Source of the DNA: UBA1847 sp942492205
Lineage (GTDB): Bacteria; Pseudomonadota; Gammaproteobacteria; Steroidobacterales; Woeseiaceae
Length of the DNA: 64,000 bases
Direction of reading: 5' to 3'
NCBI GenBank assembly: GCA_942492205.1
Contig: CALODT010000005.1
Coordinates: 62,001-126,000, forward strand
The notes below the pieces were generated by a model. It searched no databases and was not told where the DNA came from. It saw only the letters and a program-made list of their open reading frames with translations. The position numbers and the translations under genes were made by a program. This document shows, one piece after another, positions 54,079 through 63,399 of this stretch (position 1 is the stretch's first letter; each line of letters opens with the position of its first letter).

Positions 54079-54681
54079 CAGCCGCTGAAGTACGCGACCG
54101 GTCTGCGCTTCAGACATCTTCTCGTTGATCAGTACAATGCGGCTGAAGCCGTCTTCATGGATACAAAGGTCAGTCAGCGCAAGGCCGCCATCGTCGGCGA
54201 CGCGCGAACCGATCAGCGTATTGCCATTGAAGCATTTGCGGCTGAGCTCTTCGATTGGCGTATTGATTTCTTCGGGTCCGATGATCTTGGCCCGAACCGC
54301 GACAAAAACCTCGCCCTGCATATCGTCCAGCCAGTCGGCAGGAATGTCCGGCTCGTGATACTGGTTATTCGCGTCGCTGACAGTGACAGGCGCGACAAAC
54401 GTATAGCGGTTGTACTCCGTGTGCCGCTCCCAACGGAGGTGGTCCACGCCCAGCGTTGTCGTGAAATGACTGGTTGCTCGATCGGGGCGCTGCTGTCCGA
54501 AGTGCTGCAGCAGGTCGCCCAGGAGGTCCTTTCCAATACCGCTCCGCGGGTCCCGTTTTGACAGTCGCGCAATGTACGTTACGGCGCAGGGTGTTGGCAG
54601 GCTGTCCGGTGGCCGCGCATGCACTTCATCGTTGAGTTCGCGGCGCAAGGGGTGTTCGAGTCCGTTTCGAATCTTCAACAT
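54040..54681 (-). pseudogene. Truncated DUF3422 gene
   Basis: The frame encodes about the first 200 residues of a DUF3422 protein (ELNDEVHARPP, WERHTEYNRYTF, LTDLCIHEDGFSRIV all kept) and then breaks at 54079. There it runs 13 codons into the copied 3' end of an ATP-grasp gene and stops. The coiled region and both C-terminal membrane helices are missing. The intact relative is at 29445-30746; the two are similar but clearly diverged, so this is an old second copy, not a recent duplicate. GGAGA upstream of ATG 54681 means it could still be translated. Confidence 0.85.
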
Positions 54682-54711
54682 TGTCATCTCCGGCAATTGC
54701 TCATTTGCCGA

Positions 54712-54963
54712 TCAGGTCTCTGAACAATTCAGGTACTCCTCCGCTTGTTGAGCCCGGGAGGCGTCTTTCGGCGGATGGGGTCGGACGGCAATGCCCTTGC
54801 CGGGCGGAAATTTCGCCGCGCCCATGTGATCGACGACAACGAACGGCCCGACCATGCGCCGCTTTGCGGCAGACAGCACGCGGCGAACCATAAGCTCGCC
54901 CAGGTCGCGTTCGTTCGGCCGCATCAGCATATTGATACGGCCTTCGGCGGTGGCATTGCTCAT
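54712..54963 (-). pseudogene. Truncated pirin gene
   Basis: The first 64 codons match the start of pirin (about 47 identical to the intact pirin at 3059-3940), up to the first metal-binding HP motif (RPHP). Then similarity ends near 54772, and an unrelated 20-residue tail closes the frame. The second pair of metal ligands (HxE) and the whole C-terminal cupin are lost, so it cannot be a working pirin. It lies directly upstream of the truncated DUF3422 on the same strand. Confidence 0.85.
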
Positions 54964-55093
54964 GGCATTTGGTCCTGAACGCGGGATCAGCAGGTTGCAA
55001 CTCTAGCAAGCGCGGTCAGCGAGCAACAGCCCGAGGCAGGGGCAAGGATTACATCTCGGATGTCGCCGGCTGGTGTACGATTCGAAAAGATCA

Positions 55094-55110
55094 GGCGCTA
55101 ATCAAGCGCC
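55094..55110 (+). promoter_or_regulatory. Small hairpin before the mgtE ribosome site
   Basis: A 6-bp stem GGCGCT/AGCGCC with a 5-nt loop lies just before the GGGAGA ribosome site of mgtE. It could influence translation, but it does not look like a known magnesium riboswitch. Confidence 0.35.
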
Positions 55111-55122
55111 CGGGAGAATTGC

Positions 55123-56484
55123 ATGGCAACGATCGCGAAAACGAGTGTACGGGATGAACTCAGAGATCTTCTTGCGGGCGGCGACAGGCTCAGTATCGAG
55201 GAGTATCTCGGTGCTCTCCCTAGTGCCGAATCCATTCATGCGGTCTTCAATCTGACGCCGGATGAGCAGCGCTCGCTGCTCTCGATCATCTCGGCTGACC
55301 GGGCCGCCGATCTCATTGAAGACATGCCCGAAGGCCATGCTGCTGACCTCATCGAGGAAATGCCGCCAGCGCTGGCGGCGCCGATCGTGGAAGAAATGTC
55401 CAGCGACCAGCGCGTTGACGTGCTTGCCGAGATGGACAAGGCGGATGCCGATACGATTCTCGAGCAGCTGGACGAAGAGGACGCCTCGGAAATTCGCGGC
55501 CTGATCGACTATCCGCCGGATGTTGCCGGCGGCCTGATGATGACCGAATTTGCCAGTTTCCCGATGGACAGGACGGTGCGAGAGGTTCTGGATGACCTCA
55601 CGTCACGGGAAGGTCACTACGAGTTTCTCACCGTGCATTACATCTACGTTGTGGTCAGGAAGCACCGGCTCAAGGGCGTAATTCGCATTCGCGACCTGCT
55701 GTACGGTGACCAGGACGCCAAGATTGGCTCGATAACGACGCCCGCACTCTGGGTCAAACCGGGAATGACGCTGTCGGAACTCGAGGACTTTTTCGACGAG
55801 CACGACTTCGCGGCCGTACCGGTGGTCGACAACAAGATGAATCTACTTGGTATCGTCCGCCGCCGTGCCGTGCTCGAGGCATTGACCGAACGGGCTGAAT
55901 CGGACCAGTTGAAGGCCGCAGGTATCGTTGGTGGCGACGAGTTGCGCAGTATGCCGGTGGCAATTCGGTCGCGCCGGCGTCTCGCCTGGCTCAGTATCAA
56001 TATCGTGCTGAACATGATCGCGGCCAGCGTCATTGCGATGTATGAGGATACGCTGAGCGCCGTGATTGCACTGGCGGTTTTCCTGCCGATTGTCTCGGAC
56101 ATGAGCGGCTGCTCAGGCAACCAGGCTGTGGCGGTCAGTATGCGTGAACTCACGCTCGGTGCCGCGTTGCCGCGCGATGTCTGGCGAGTGTTTCGAAAGG
56201 AGATAGTCGTCGGAATGATCAACGGCGCGGCGCTGGGTATTCTGCTGGGCGTGGCTGCCTGGGCATGGAAAGGCAACGTGATGCTGGGACTGGTTGTCGG
56301 TATCGCGCTCACGCTCAATACGATACTGGCAGTCTCGATTGGCGGCACCGTGCCGCTGATACTGAAACGGTTCGAGCTTGATCCCGCTGTGGCGTCCGGC
56401 CCGATCCTGACAACGGTAACGGACATGTGCGGTTTCTTCCTCGTATTGAGCCTTGCCAGCGCGGTCTTGCCGAGGCTCGCGTGA
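55123..56484 (+). CDS. mgtE: MgtE-type magnesium channel
   Basis: MgtE is a magnesium-gated Mg2+ channel or transporter. The 453-residue protein has the N-terminal superhelical domain (about 20-130, with repeated LIEDMPEGHAADLIEEMP helices), a CBS-domain pair (about 140-265) and five membrane helices (about 285-450), including PIVSDMSGCSGNQA, the pore-lining region. The ATG has GGGAGA upstream. It stands between the gene-remnant patch and the ligase cluster and is flanked by the two 85-bp direct repeats. Confidence 0.95.
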   Translation: MATIAKTSVRDELRDLLAGGDRLSIEEYLGALPSAESIHAVFNLTPDEQRSLLSIISADRAADLIEDMPEGHAADLIEEMPPALAAPIVEEMSSDQRVDVLAEMDKADADTILEQLDEEDASEIRGLIDYPPDVAGGLMMTEFASFPMDRTVREVLDDLTSREGHYEFLTVHYIYVVVRKHRLKGVIRIRDLLYGDQDAKIGSITTPALWVKPGMTLSELEDFFDEHDFAAVPVVDNKMNLLGIVRRRAVLEALTERAESDQLKAAGIVGGDELRSMPVAIRSRRRLAWLSINIVLNMIAASVIAMYEDTLSAVIALAVFLPIVSDMSGCSGNQAVAVSMRELTLGAALPRDVWRVFRKEIVVGMINGAALGILLGVAAWAWKGNVMLGLVVGIALTLNTILAVSIGGTVPLILKRFELDPAVASGPILTTVTDMCGFFLVLSLASAVLPRLA

Positions 56485-56542
56485 GTTCTGCCGACGCGCC
56501 AACAGGCGGCCCGTGACACGAGAAAGCCAGGGTCGCAGCGAA

Positions 56543-56627
56543 TCAGCTTTCGCGCAGGTAACCCCAGGAGTGCAGCTTGTCATGGTCCTCAAACCAGCGG
56601 TCGCCGATGTCGGTCCGGTAATACATA
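56543..56627 (-). repeat. 85-bp direct repeat, copy B (native 3' end)
   Basis: This is the native copy of the repeat also found at 53994-54078, with one mismatch. It begins exactly at the stop codon of the ATP-grasp gene. The two copies bracket 2464 bp containing the DUF3422 and pirin remnants and mgtE. Confidence 0.95.
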
Positions 56628-57841
56628 TTGGGTATCAGGATATTGCGCACGCGCTGATACGCCTGTGCCTGGGCCTGTTTGACGGATACGCCGAAACCGG
56701 TGACGATCAGGATGACGCCGGAGGTGCCGGTGATCAGCCATTCGCCGTTCACCAGCTTCACATCTTCTATGTGTATGCCCTCGTAGTTCGGTTTCCTGAA
56801 AATGATGACGCGATCTTTTGAGTTGGCTTCGAAGGTCTTTGGGTCGTTGTAAGGAAACGGCGGCACGACGACGCGAACGCCTATCTGGAAGCCACGCTTG
56901 GTCTTGAAGTTCGTGAGGGTGCCTGCCGCCATGCCATGCAGGAAATCGCTCACAGGCATTTGCAGGCCATCCGCCTGGATGCTGATGGTCGGATAGCCGA
57001 AGCGTGCCGTGAACTCCAGCGGGTAGATGCCCTTGCCGTTGACGATGCAGTTGACGTCCATGTAGCCGACGTAGTGTTCCTCGGCGAGCCGCTGCCGTAG
57101 CTTCGCGAGCGTCGCGGTAAAGATCTTGTTCGGTCCGCTCCAGTACATGCAGGTGCCCATCTCTCCGGTCGCCGGCCCGATGTTGCCGGGGAACAGCGGC
57201 TTGTGTTCGAAATTCACGTTGATGGGCATCATGAAGTCGGTGCCGTTGAAGAACGCGCCGACCGCGACCTCGACGCCGCGCACGCGCCGCTGCAGCTGGA
57301 AGACCTTGACCGTATCCGCGTAAGCAGCCTTGTAGGACTCGAGTACATGAATGACATCGCGGCCGTCGTCTTCCTGGCCGACGAACAACAGGCGCTTGAT
57401 GTTTTGTGCCTCACCGCTGGGTTTGATGACGTACGGGGCCGGATGTTTGCTGACAAAGTCGATGGCGCTGTCGAAATCGCTGAAGTCCTGGAACGGGATG
57501 ATCGAAACACCATGCCGTTTCAGCTCTTCCTGGCCATAGCTGCGATCATCCTCCAGCCGGTCTGTGTAGGGTGTGCCACCCACGACGAGCTTACCCGCGT
57601 CTCGCAGCTTCTTGGCTTTTTCACCCTGGCCCAGTACGTCGTCGAATACGATGACGTCGGCCCAGTCAACGTGGCTTTCCCAGTCGTCGACTTTTTCCAC
57701 AAAGCCGTCGGCTATCGAGCGCTCCGACGCGGTTTCAATGTAGTAGCGGACGGCATGGCCTTCCTTTCTTACCATCCAGGCGATGTCGCCGATGAGTGCG
57801 CCGATCGAAACAAACAGGAAGTTCTTGGTATCAGTTGCCAT
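56543..57841 (-). CDS. ATP-grasp ligase, PurD/GARS-like
   Basis: This 432-residue protein is shaped like phosphoribosylglycinamide synthetase: an N-terminal NAD-fold-like preATP-grasp part (LFVSIGALIGDIAWMVRKEGH), ATP-grasp with PYVIKPSGEAQNIKR, and a metal site in YPLEFTARFGYPT. The C-terminal part ends in WGYLRES. Real PurD features such as the purine-pathway context are missing, so it is a PurD-like amide ligase of unknown substrate. It lies 9 bp after the PGM1-like gene, last in a four-gene operon. Its last 85 bp are duplicated at 54.0 kb. Confidence 0.82.
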   Translation of the reverse strand: MATDTKNFLFVSIGALIGDIAWMVRKEGHAVRYYIETASERSIADGFVEKVDDWESHVDWADVIVFDDVLGQGEKAKKLRDAGKLVVGGTPYTDRLEDDRSYGQEELKRHGVSIIPFQDFSDFDSAIDFVSKHPAPYVIKPSGEAQNIKRLLFVGQEDDGRDVIHVLESYKAAYADTVKVFQLQRRVRGVEVAVGAFFNGTDFMMPINVNFEHKPLFPGNIGPATGEMGTCMYWSGPNKIFTATLAKLRQRLAEEHYVGYMDVNCIVNGKGIYPLEFTARFGYPTISIQADGLQMPVSDFLHGMAAGTLTNFKTKRGFQIGVRVVVPPFPYNDPKTFEANSKDRVIIFRKPNYEGIHIEDVKLVNGEWLITGTSGVILIVTGFGVSVKQAQAQAYQRVRNILIPNMYYRTDIGDRWFEDHDKLHSWGYLRES

Positions 57842-57850
57842 GTTCAGCTC

Positions 57851-59404
57851 TTACTCCATGCCGATATAGCGATCATTCATCGGGGCGGCCACGCCGTGGT
57901 CTTCCCCGGTCGTGCTGTCATCCATGATCCTTGCGGTCTCATCGAACAGATGTTGCGCTTCTTCAGGGCTGTTGCCAATACAGGTCATGCCGACCTTGCC
58001 ATACTGTGACAGCGCGCCGATCATGTAAAAGAGCACGCCGGTTCCCGTGGAATGCTTGAAGCCGATGCCGCGATTCCAGATTATTTCAAACAGGTCCTCG
58101 GGCAGCAGGCCACGATACGCCGGGGATTTGAAGTTGTCCGTCGCCTTGTAATATTTTGCCTTTCCATCCGGGGCCAGGAACAGTCCACTGTCTTCGTCCA
58201 GTGCGCCTTCGGTCAGGAACTCCAGCGCGTGATACGGCGGCGTTGTACCGCCCATGCGCAGGTTGATCTCGATCGCGTGCACATCCCATGTTGACTGTCC
58301 GCTGGACCGTGTCGCAAGAAAATCGATGGCGTATCGCCCGATGACGCCCTGCTTGCCAAGCGCCGCGCCGACCTTGGCCGCTTCGGCCAGGAGCACGCCG
58401 CGGTAATCATCATCTGCAGGGAAGCGGCAGCCCAGGTAAGACTGGCCCGTTGAACCTCCGAGCACCTGCTCATGGCTCGACACGATACGGGCGCCACCGT
58501 CCGGCAGGATGCGCATCTGCACGCTTGGCGATCTTGTCTCGGCGGCAACGACGAGTTCCTCGACGATACCGCCCATCTTGTCGAACTTTGTCATGAACTT
58601 TTCGTAGGTTTCTATGCCGGACAACCAGGCAAGATTCCTGAGCGCCTCGCGAACGCCGTCTTCGCCGGCCGATTCCGGCGGATAGCTGAACACCGCATTG
58701 CCTTCGCCACCAAAACCCTCGTTCAGCTTTACAACTGCCCGCGCCAGGCCCGGACGTTGCTTGCGAAGCGCAATCAATGCCTGCACCACGTCGTCTTCGC
58801 TGTGCAGGTCTTCGAAACCGCAGGGATAATTGATACCCGCTTCCGCAAATATTTTTCTATTGCCGGATTTTGTGCCGAGTGTCAGCAGATCCGGGTCGAG
58901 GCCGTTCATCGGAATATCCAGTTCCAGCGCGATGCGCCGCTCCAGTACGGTGGAGTTGTAGCAGGTGAGGTAGGCGTGATCGCGGTCGCCGATAAATTTC
59001 TTGAGTCGTTTCAATAGATTCGGCCGCTCCAGTATTTTCTCGGACAGTGGCCGCGCACTCGAGTCGAATACCGAAACCATGTGCAGGCGCCGACGCGCAT
59101 GACTTGCCGAAACGCTGTCCAGGAGCTGCAGATAATAGTCGACGATATCCGGATGTACCGGTTGGCTCGTGACGTAAATAAGGCGCGCGTTTGGATTGCG
59201 CAGCCTTATCAACGCAAACATCAGGCGTTCTTCGTAAAACGCTGCGCCGGTAACCTTGGCGAGTTCTTCCTGGTTGACGCTCATCGACGGCACGATAACG
59301 GAGGTATGCTCGTAGCATGGATCCTCCTGATAGCGTTGCCAGACCTTCGGCAGCTGCTTCTGCAGTTTCCTGAAGCGAGACGCGTCCGACTCGCTGGTGT
59401 TCAC
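57851..59404 (-). CDS. PGM1-like peptide ligase (ATP-grasp superfamily)
   Basis: This 517-residue protein resembles the peptide ligase PGM1 group: a long N-terminal preATP-grasp part (KVWQRYQEDPCYEHTSVIVPSMS near 20-42, then LIYVTSQPVHPDIVDYYLQL), and an ATP-grasp domain with RAVVKLNEGFGGEGNA and EINLRMGGTTPP as ATP/metal segments. The family is known to join amino acids or short peptides. It overlaps the ATP-grasp gene before it by 4 bp and precedes the PurD-like gene by 9 bp. The product of this operon is unknown. Confidence 0.82.
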   Translation of the reverse strand: MNTSESDASRFRKLQKQLPKVWQRYQEDPCYEHTSVIVPSMSVNQEELAKVTGAAFYEERLMFALIRLRNPNARLIYVTSQPVHPDIVDYYLQLLDSVSASHARRRLHMVSVFDSSARPLSEKILERPNLLKRLKKFIGDRDHAYLTCYNSTVLERRIALELDIPMNGLDPDLLTLGTKSGNRKIFAEAGINYPCGFEDLHSEDDVVQALIALRKQRPGLARAVVKLNEGFGGEGNAVFSYPPESAGEDGVREALRNLAWLSGIETYEKFMTKFDKMGGIVEELVVAAETRSPSVQMRILPDGGARIVSSHEQVLGGSTGQSYLGCRFPADDDYRGVLLAEAAKVGAALGKQGVIGRYAIDFLATRSSGQSTWDVHAIEINLRMGGTTPPYHALEFLTEGALDEDSGLFLAPDGKAKYYKATDNFKSPAYRGLLPEDLFEIIWNRGIGFKHSTGTGVLFYMIGALSQYGKVGMTCIGNSPEEAQHLFDETARIMDDSTTGEDHGVAAPMNDRYIGME

Positions 59405-60621
59405 GACGCGTGTACCTTCAGCGTCTGGCCAATGTCATCGAGAATCTGGCGAAGACGGTCGTAGTCCGGGTGACGCACGCGAAGCCACGCGTTCGCCATG
59501 TAGCCCGCCTCGACCGGCTGCGTAGGTGTTCCGGTTTCCGGCAGCCTGGCAGCAACGATACAGTCGCCGTAGCGAGCGTTGACCGCGTCGACGCCGGAAT
59601 AAGCGCTGATATGGCCGTCGCGATCAGGTCTGAGCGCAATCATGCCGGCGGCGTATCGCCGCGATGGCGTGCTGTGCGCGCGCCCGTTCACGATTGCGCT
59701 AGCCCACTCGAAATACAGGTCGAACTCGTTCGCGGCATTGTAAACATCCCACTGCCCAACGCCGGGCGGGCGGCAGCCAATTTCCGAAAACTTTAGGCCT
59801 TTCGGCCCGAAGAACCACTCCATGTGCGTAGCGGAAGTGCCGATATCGAGGATGCTGATGACTTCGCGCGTCATCTTGCGCACTTCCGCATAGCCGGGGG
59901 CGTCGATGCGATTCGTCGTGACCATCTGCGGCGAGATCCAGCGTTCGCGCATGGCCTCCAGCACGTTCGGGTAGTAGTGCGTAATAAACTCGTGCTCAAC
60001 ATGGCCGTCGATCGTCAGCGTGTCGATGTAGCCTTCATGCCCCTCGATGAATTCTTCAATCGCAACCTCGTGGCCGTCTGCCAGTCCGGATTCGGCGATT
60101 ACCCGCTCCAGGCTGGCGTCGTCGCGTACTTTGTAGGTCCCCGAAGCGCCCGCGCCCGCCGGCGGTTTGATGATCAACGGGTAGCCGACGGCGACGGCGA
60201 AATCGCGAGCATCCTGCGGCGTTTCTGCGCGCGTCGATTGGGCACAGGATATGCCCGCGTCACGCAGCACCTGTTTCATCGCCGGCTTATCGCGGCAGAG
60301 GAAGGCGGTCCGTGTCGACGTGCCGGGGATGCCGGTTGCTTCGCGAACAGCGGCGACCGGCATGATGTGTGCCTCGATGGTCGCTTCGATTCTGTCGACC
60401 CAGACCTGCCCCTGAATCAGCTGTACCGCTTTCAACAACGAGGGTTCGTGGACGACCGAGCGCACCTGCACGTAGTCCGTCAGCCAGCTCTTGACCTCCG
60501 AGTCGAGGTAATCGAGCGGGCGCTCCCCGATTCCAAATACGTTCGCACCGGTAGCCTGCAGTGCGCGCACAAATTCACGTTGATTGTTCGGAAACGAAGG
60601 CTCGACGAAAATAACGTTCAT
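59401..60621 (-). CDS. ATP-grasp ligase
   Basis: This 406-residue ATP-grasp protein starts with a Rossmann-like part (NVIFVEPSFPNNQREFVRALQ). It has the ATP-binding KPPAGAGASGTYKV segment near 155-168 and the metal-binding FSEIGCRPPGVGQWD near 280. It is clearly related to the third ATP-grasp at 62176-63393 (same layout and length), so the two are probably paralogs with related substrates. It overlaps glgA upstream and the PGM1-like gene downstream by 4 bp each, which shows tight co-translation. Confidence 0.83.
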   Translation of the reverse strand: MNVIFVEPSFPNNQREFVRALQATGANVFGIGERPLDYLDSEVKSWLTDYVQVRSVVHEPSLLKAVQLIQGQVWVDRIEATIEAHIMPVAAVREATGIPGTSTRTAFLCRDKPAMKQVLRDAGISCAQSTRAETPQDARDFAVAVGYPLIIKPPAGAGASGTYKVRDDASLERVIAESGLADGHEVAIEEFIEGHEGYIDTLTIDGHVEHEFITHYYPNVLEAMRERWISPQMVTTNRIDAPGYAEVRKMTREVISILDIGTSATHMEWFFGPKGLKFSEIGCRPPGVGQWDVYNAANEFDLYFEWASAIVNGRAHSTPSRRYAAGMIALRPDRDGHISAYSGVDAVNARYGDCIVAARLPETGTPTQPVEAGYMANAWLRVRHPDYDRLRQILDDIGQTLKVHAS

Positions 60622-62087
60622 TTACCGGCCAGCTGTCGAAACAGGGCGACGTACTGTTCACCCTGTTGAGCCCATGAAAAGTCCTTGGCCATGCCGTTCA
60701 ACATGATCTTCCTCCACAGCGGCTTGTCCTGGAACAGCTCGAGCGATCTGCTGATCGCCCAGGCCAGGCCGGTTTCGTCATAGTCTCTGAACAGGATCCC
60801 GGTACCGGTCTTCTTGCGCACATTGATCTGCTCAACAGAGTCGGCCAGGCCCCCTGTCTCCCGCACAATAGGAACGGTGCCGTACTTCAGGCTGTACATC
60901 TGGTTCAGACCGCAGGGCTCATAGACCGACGGCATCAGAAACATGTCGCTACCGGCTTCGATCCAATGCGCGAGCTTGTTGTTATAGCCGCGGAAGAAAC
61001 TGACGCGCGAGCGAGCGGATTGCTGCAGCGACGCGAAGAAACGTTCGAAGCGCGGCTCGCCACTGCCGAGAACAGCCAGCGAGAAGTTTCGACGCGCGAG
61101 CAATGTCGGCAGGACGCGCTCCATCAGGTCGACACCCTTCTGTTCGACCAGCCGGCTGACGATGCCGATGACAGGCTGCTTCGGCCCACCGGCGAGCCCA
61201 AGCTCGTTCATCAGGACCTGTTTACAAAACTCTTTGCCGCTCAGGTCCTTGCTCGTATACGTCTGCGGAATCAACGGATCGGATTTCGGGTTCCATTCGC
61301 CATAGTCGACGCCGTTGAGGATGCCGACCAGTGAGGCGCTCCGGTCCCGCAGTATGCCGTCGAGGTGCATGCCATATTCGGCGCCCTGGATCTCCTTCGC
61401 ATACGTCGGGCTGACGGTCGTCAGCAGATCGGCATACAGCAGGCCGGTCTTCAGGAAATTGATGCGGCCCGCGGAGAGATCGTCCTGGTGCAACAGGTAT
61501 TCGCTGTCGCCGAGGGCGAGGTCGGGCAGAATGGCGGCGCCGAACAGGCCCTGGTAGCCGATGTTGTGTATGGTCAGCACCGATCGCGTCTTGGCAAACA
61601 GTTTGTCCCAGGCGTACAAGGTTCGGAGGAAAAGCGGTATCAGCGCCGTGTGCCAGTCATGGCAGTGAAAAATGTCAGGCGCAAAACGCATTCGCTGGCA
61701 CATTTCGATGGCAACGCGGGAAAGAACGATAAAGCGCAGGTGCTCGTCGGCGGCCTGCGTGTAAATGCCCGGGCGGTCGTAGAGGGCGGGGCAACGCAGC
61801 AGGTAGACGGGCAAGCCGGTTGCCGGCAACGTTGTCACGTCGATCGAGTAACGGAACGACGAGGAGCCGACGGTGATAGACAGGTTCTGCAGATTGTCGA
61901 CCGGCTCGATTTTCAAGCCGTTGCGCGTCATGTTCGAATAGAAAGGGATCAGCGCACGGATATCGTGGCCGGCATCGTTAAGGTACGCCGATAGTGCCGA
62001 GTTCACGTCGGCCAGGCCGCCGGTCTTGGCAAGCGGTGTCAGCTCTGAACTTGCAAGGCAGATATTTAACTTATTATTGTTTGCCAA
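60618..62087 (-). CDS. glgA: Glycogen synthase GlgA
   Basis: GlgA transfers glucose from ADP-glucose to a growing alpha-1,4-glucan. The 489-residue GT5 enzyme has the family start LASSELTPLAKTGGLADV with the KTGGL sugar-nucleotide loop, HCHDWHTALIPLFLR, and the C-terminal GSDMFLMPSVYEPCGLNQMYSLKYGT motif. The best start is a TTG at 62087; no ATG or GTG lies in frame before the conserved region. It is first in an operon with three ligases, not with other glycogen genes (glgB, glgC), which is unusual. Confidence 0.9.
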   Translation of the reverse strand: MANNNKLNICLASSELTPLAKTGGLADVNSALSAYLNDAGHDIRALIPFYSNMTRNGLKIEPVDNLQNLSITVGSSSFRYSIDVTTLPATGLPVYLLRCPALYDRPGIYTQAADEHLRFIVLSRVAIEMCQRMRFAPDIFHCHDWHTALIPLFLRTLYAWDKLFAKTRSVLTIHNIGYQGLFGAAILPDLALGDSEYLLHQDDLSAGRINFLKTGLLYADLLTTVSPTYAKEIQGAEYGMHLDGILRDRSASLVGILNGVDYGEWNPKSDPLIPQTYTSKDLSGKEFCKQVLMNELGLAGGPKQPVIGIVSRLVEQKGVDLMERVLPTLLARRNFSLAVLGSGEPRFERFFASLQQSARSRVSFFRGYNNKLAHWIEAGSDMFLMPSVYEPCGLNQMYSLKYGTVPIVRETGGLADSVEQINVRKKTGTGILFRDYDETGLAWAISRSLELFQDKPLWRKIMLNGMAKDFSWAQQGEQYVALFRQLAGK

Positions 62088-62175
62088 TTCGGCGCCATTG
62101 TTCGGGAGTTTGAGTGCTATTCTACTTAAATAACGGCCACTTCTGCTCGATCATCTGCAATCGAAGCTGCGATTC
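62088..62175. promoter_or_regulatory. Divergent promoter region, glgA operon / ATP-grasp
   Basis: These 88 bp separate the minus-strand glgA operon from the plus-strand ATP-grasp gene and must hold both promoters. It includes an A/T-rich part (62118-62130). I see no clear operator. Confidence 0.4.
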
Positions 62176-63393
62176 ATGAACGTACTGATTATTTCGCCCG
62201 GTTATCCGGCCGATATGCCCGAGTTTACACGCGGTCTGGCCGAAAGCGGTGCCCGTGTTTATGGCATCGGCGATCAGCACGTGTCCGGGCTGCCCGAGCT
62301 GGTGCGTCGATCGCTGTCGAAATATGTGCAGGTATCGTCGCTGTGGGATAGCGGGCGGGTCGTCGCCGAACTCACTGAGCAACTCCGGGGCCACGAACTC
62401 GATCGTATCGAGTGCCTGTGGGAGCCCGGTGTCATGCTGGCCGCTGAATTACGCGAACACTTCGGCGTCGCGGGCCTGGGTGTAGAGCACGCCCGACTGT
62501 TTCGCGACAAGGAGGCAATGAAGGCGGCGCTCGACAAGGCCGGCATTCGAACGCCGCGCCACGTCGCCGTGGACAGTGTCGCCAGCTGCTGGGAGGCGGT
62601 GGAACAAATCGGTTTCCCGGTCATCCTGAAGCCGATTGATGGTGCCGGTTCTGCGGACACCTATCGCGTCGAATCCCGGGAAGAGCTGCGATCCGTGCTG
62701 CCGTTGCTGCGCCATGTGCCGACCATCAGCGTCGAGGAATTCATCGATGGCGAAGAATATACCTTCGACACCATCACCGTCGACGGCGAGATAGCCTATT
62801 ACAACATCGCCTGGTATCGACCCAGACCCCTGATCGCGCGCAGCAACGAATGGATCAGTCCGCAGGTCATCGCACTGCGCGACGTCGAGGACATGGAGCT
62901 GAAGGGCGGCGTGCAGATGGGCTTCGACGTCATCAAGGCGCTTGATTTCGGCACAGGTTTTACCCACATGGAGTGGTACCTGAAGTCCGACGGCGAAGTC
63001 GTATTTGGTGAAATTGGCGGGCGACCACCCGGCGCGCACCAGGTCGATCAGATGAAATACGCCTGCGATTTCGACGTGTTCAAGGCCTGGGGGCAGGCGA
63101 TCACCGGCGGCCGTCTGGAGGAACACTTTGATCGTCGCTATAACGTAGCGACTATCTTCAAACGTGCGCGTGGCGTTGGGCGAATCACGCACATCGAGGG
63201 TGCCGATGCGCTGCAGCAGCGATTCGGCGAACACGTTGTCTGGAACACTTTGTTACCGCCAGGGAGCCAACGGCGCGATTGGAAAAAGACGCTGGTGTCC
63301 GACGGTTTTATCATGCTGCGCCATCCGGACCTCGCCGAGACCATGGCGATGGCCGATGCCGTTGGCTCACAGCTTCACATGTACGCCGAATAG
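62176..63393 (+). CDS. ATP-grasp ligase, divergent member of the cluster
   Basis: This 405-residue ATP-grasp protein is paralogous to the one at 59401-60621: Rossmann-like start (NVLIISPGYPADMPEFTRGLAESG), ATP segment PVILKPIDGAGSADTYRV near 153-170, and metal site VVFGEIGGRPPGAHQVD near 275. It is divergent from the glgA operon and ends 6 bp before the convergent esterase. Together with the operon this makes four ATP-grasp-type ligases, counting the PGM1-like one, within 7 kb. The substrate is unknown. Confidence 0.83.
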   Translation: MNVLIISPGYPADMPEFTRGLAESGARVYGIGDQHVSGLPELVRRSLSKYVQVSSLWDSGRVVAELTEQLRGHELDRIECLWEPGVMLAAELREHFGVAGLGVEHARLFRDKEAMKAALDKAGIRTPRHVAVDSVASCWEAVEQIGFPVILKPIDGAGSADTYRVESREELRSVLPLLRHVPTISVEEFIDGEEYTFDTITVDGEIAYYNIAWYRPRPLIARSNEWISPQVIALRDVEDMELKGGVQMGFDVIKALDFGTGFTHMEWYLKSDGEVVFGEIGGRPPGAHQVDQMKYACDFDVFKAWGQAITGGRLEEHFDRRYNVATIFKRARGVGRITHIEGADALQQRFGEHVVWNTLLPPGSQRRDWKKTLVSDGFIMLRHPDLAETMAMADAVGSQLHMYAE

Positions 63394-63399
63394 GCTGGC

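Noticed and set aside
57203..58009. 268-codon ORF opposite the PurD-like and PGM1-like genes
   Set aside because: It spans the junction of two certain minus-strand genes and is best explained as antisense of their third codon positions.
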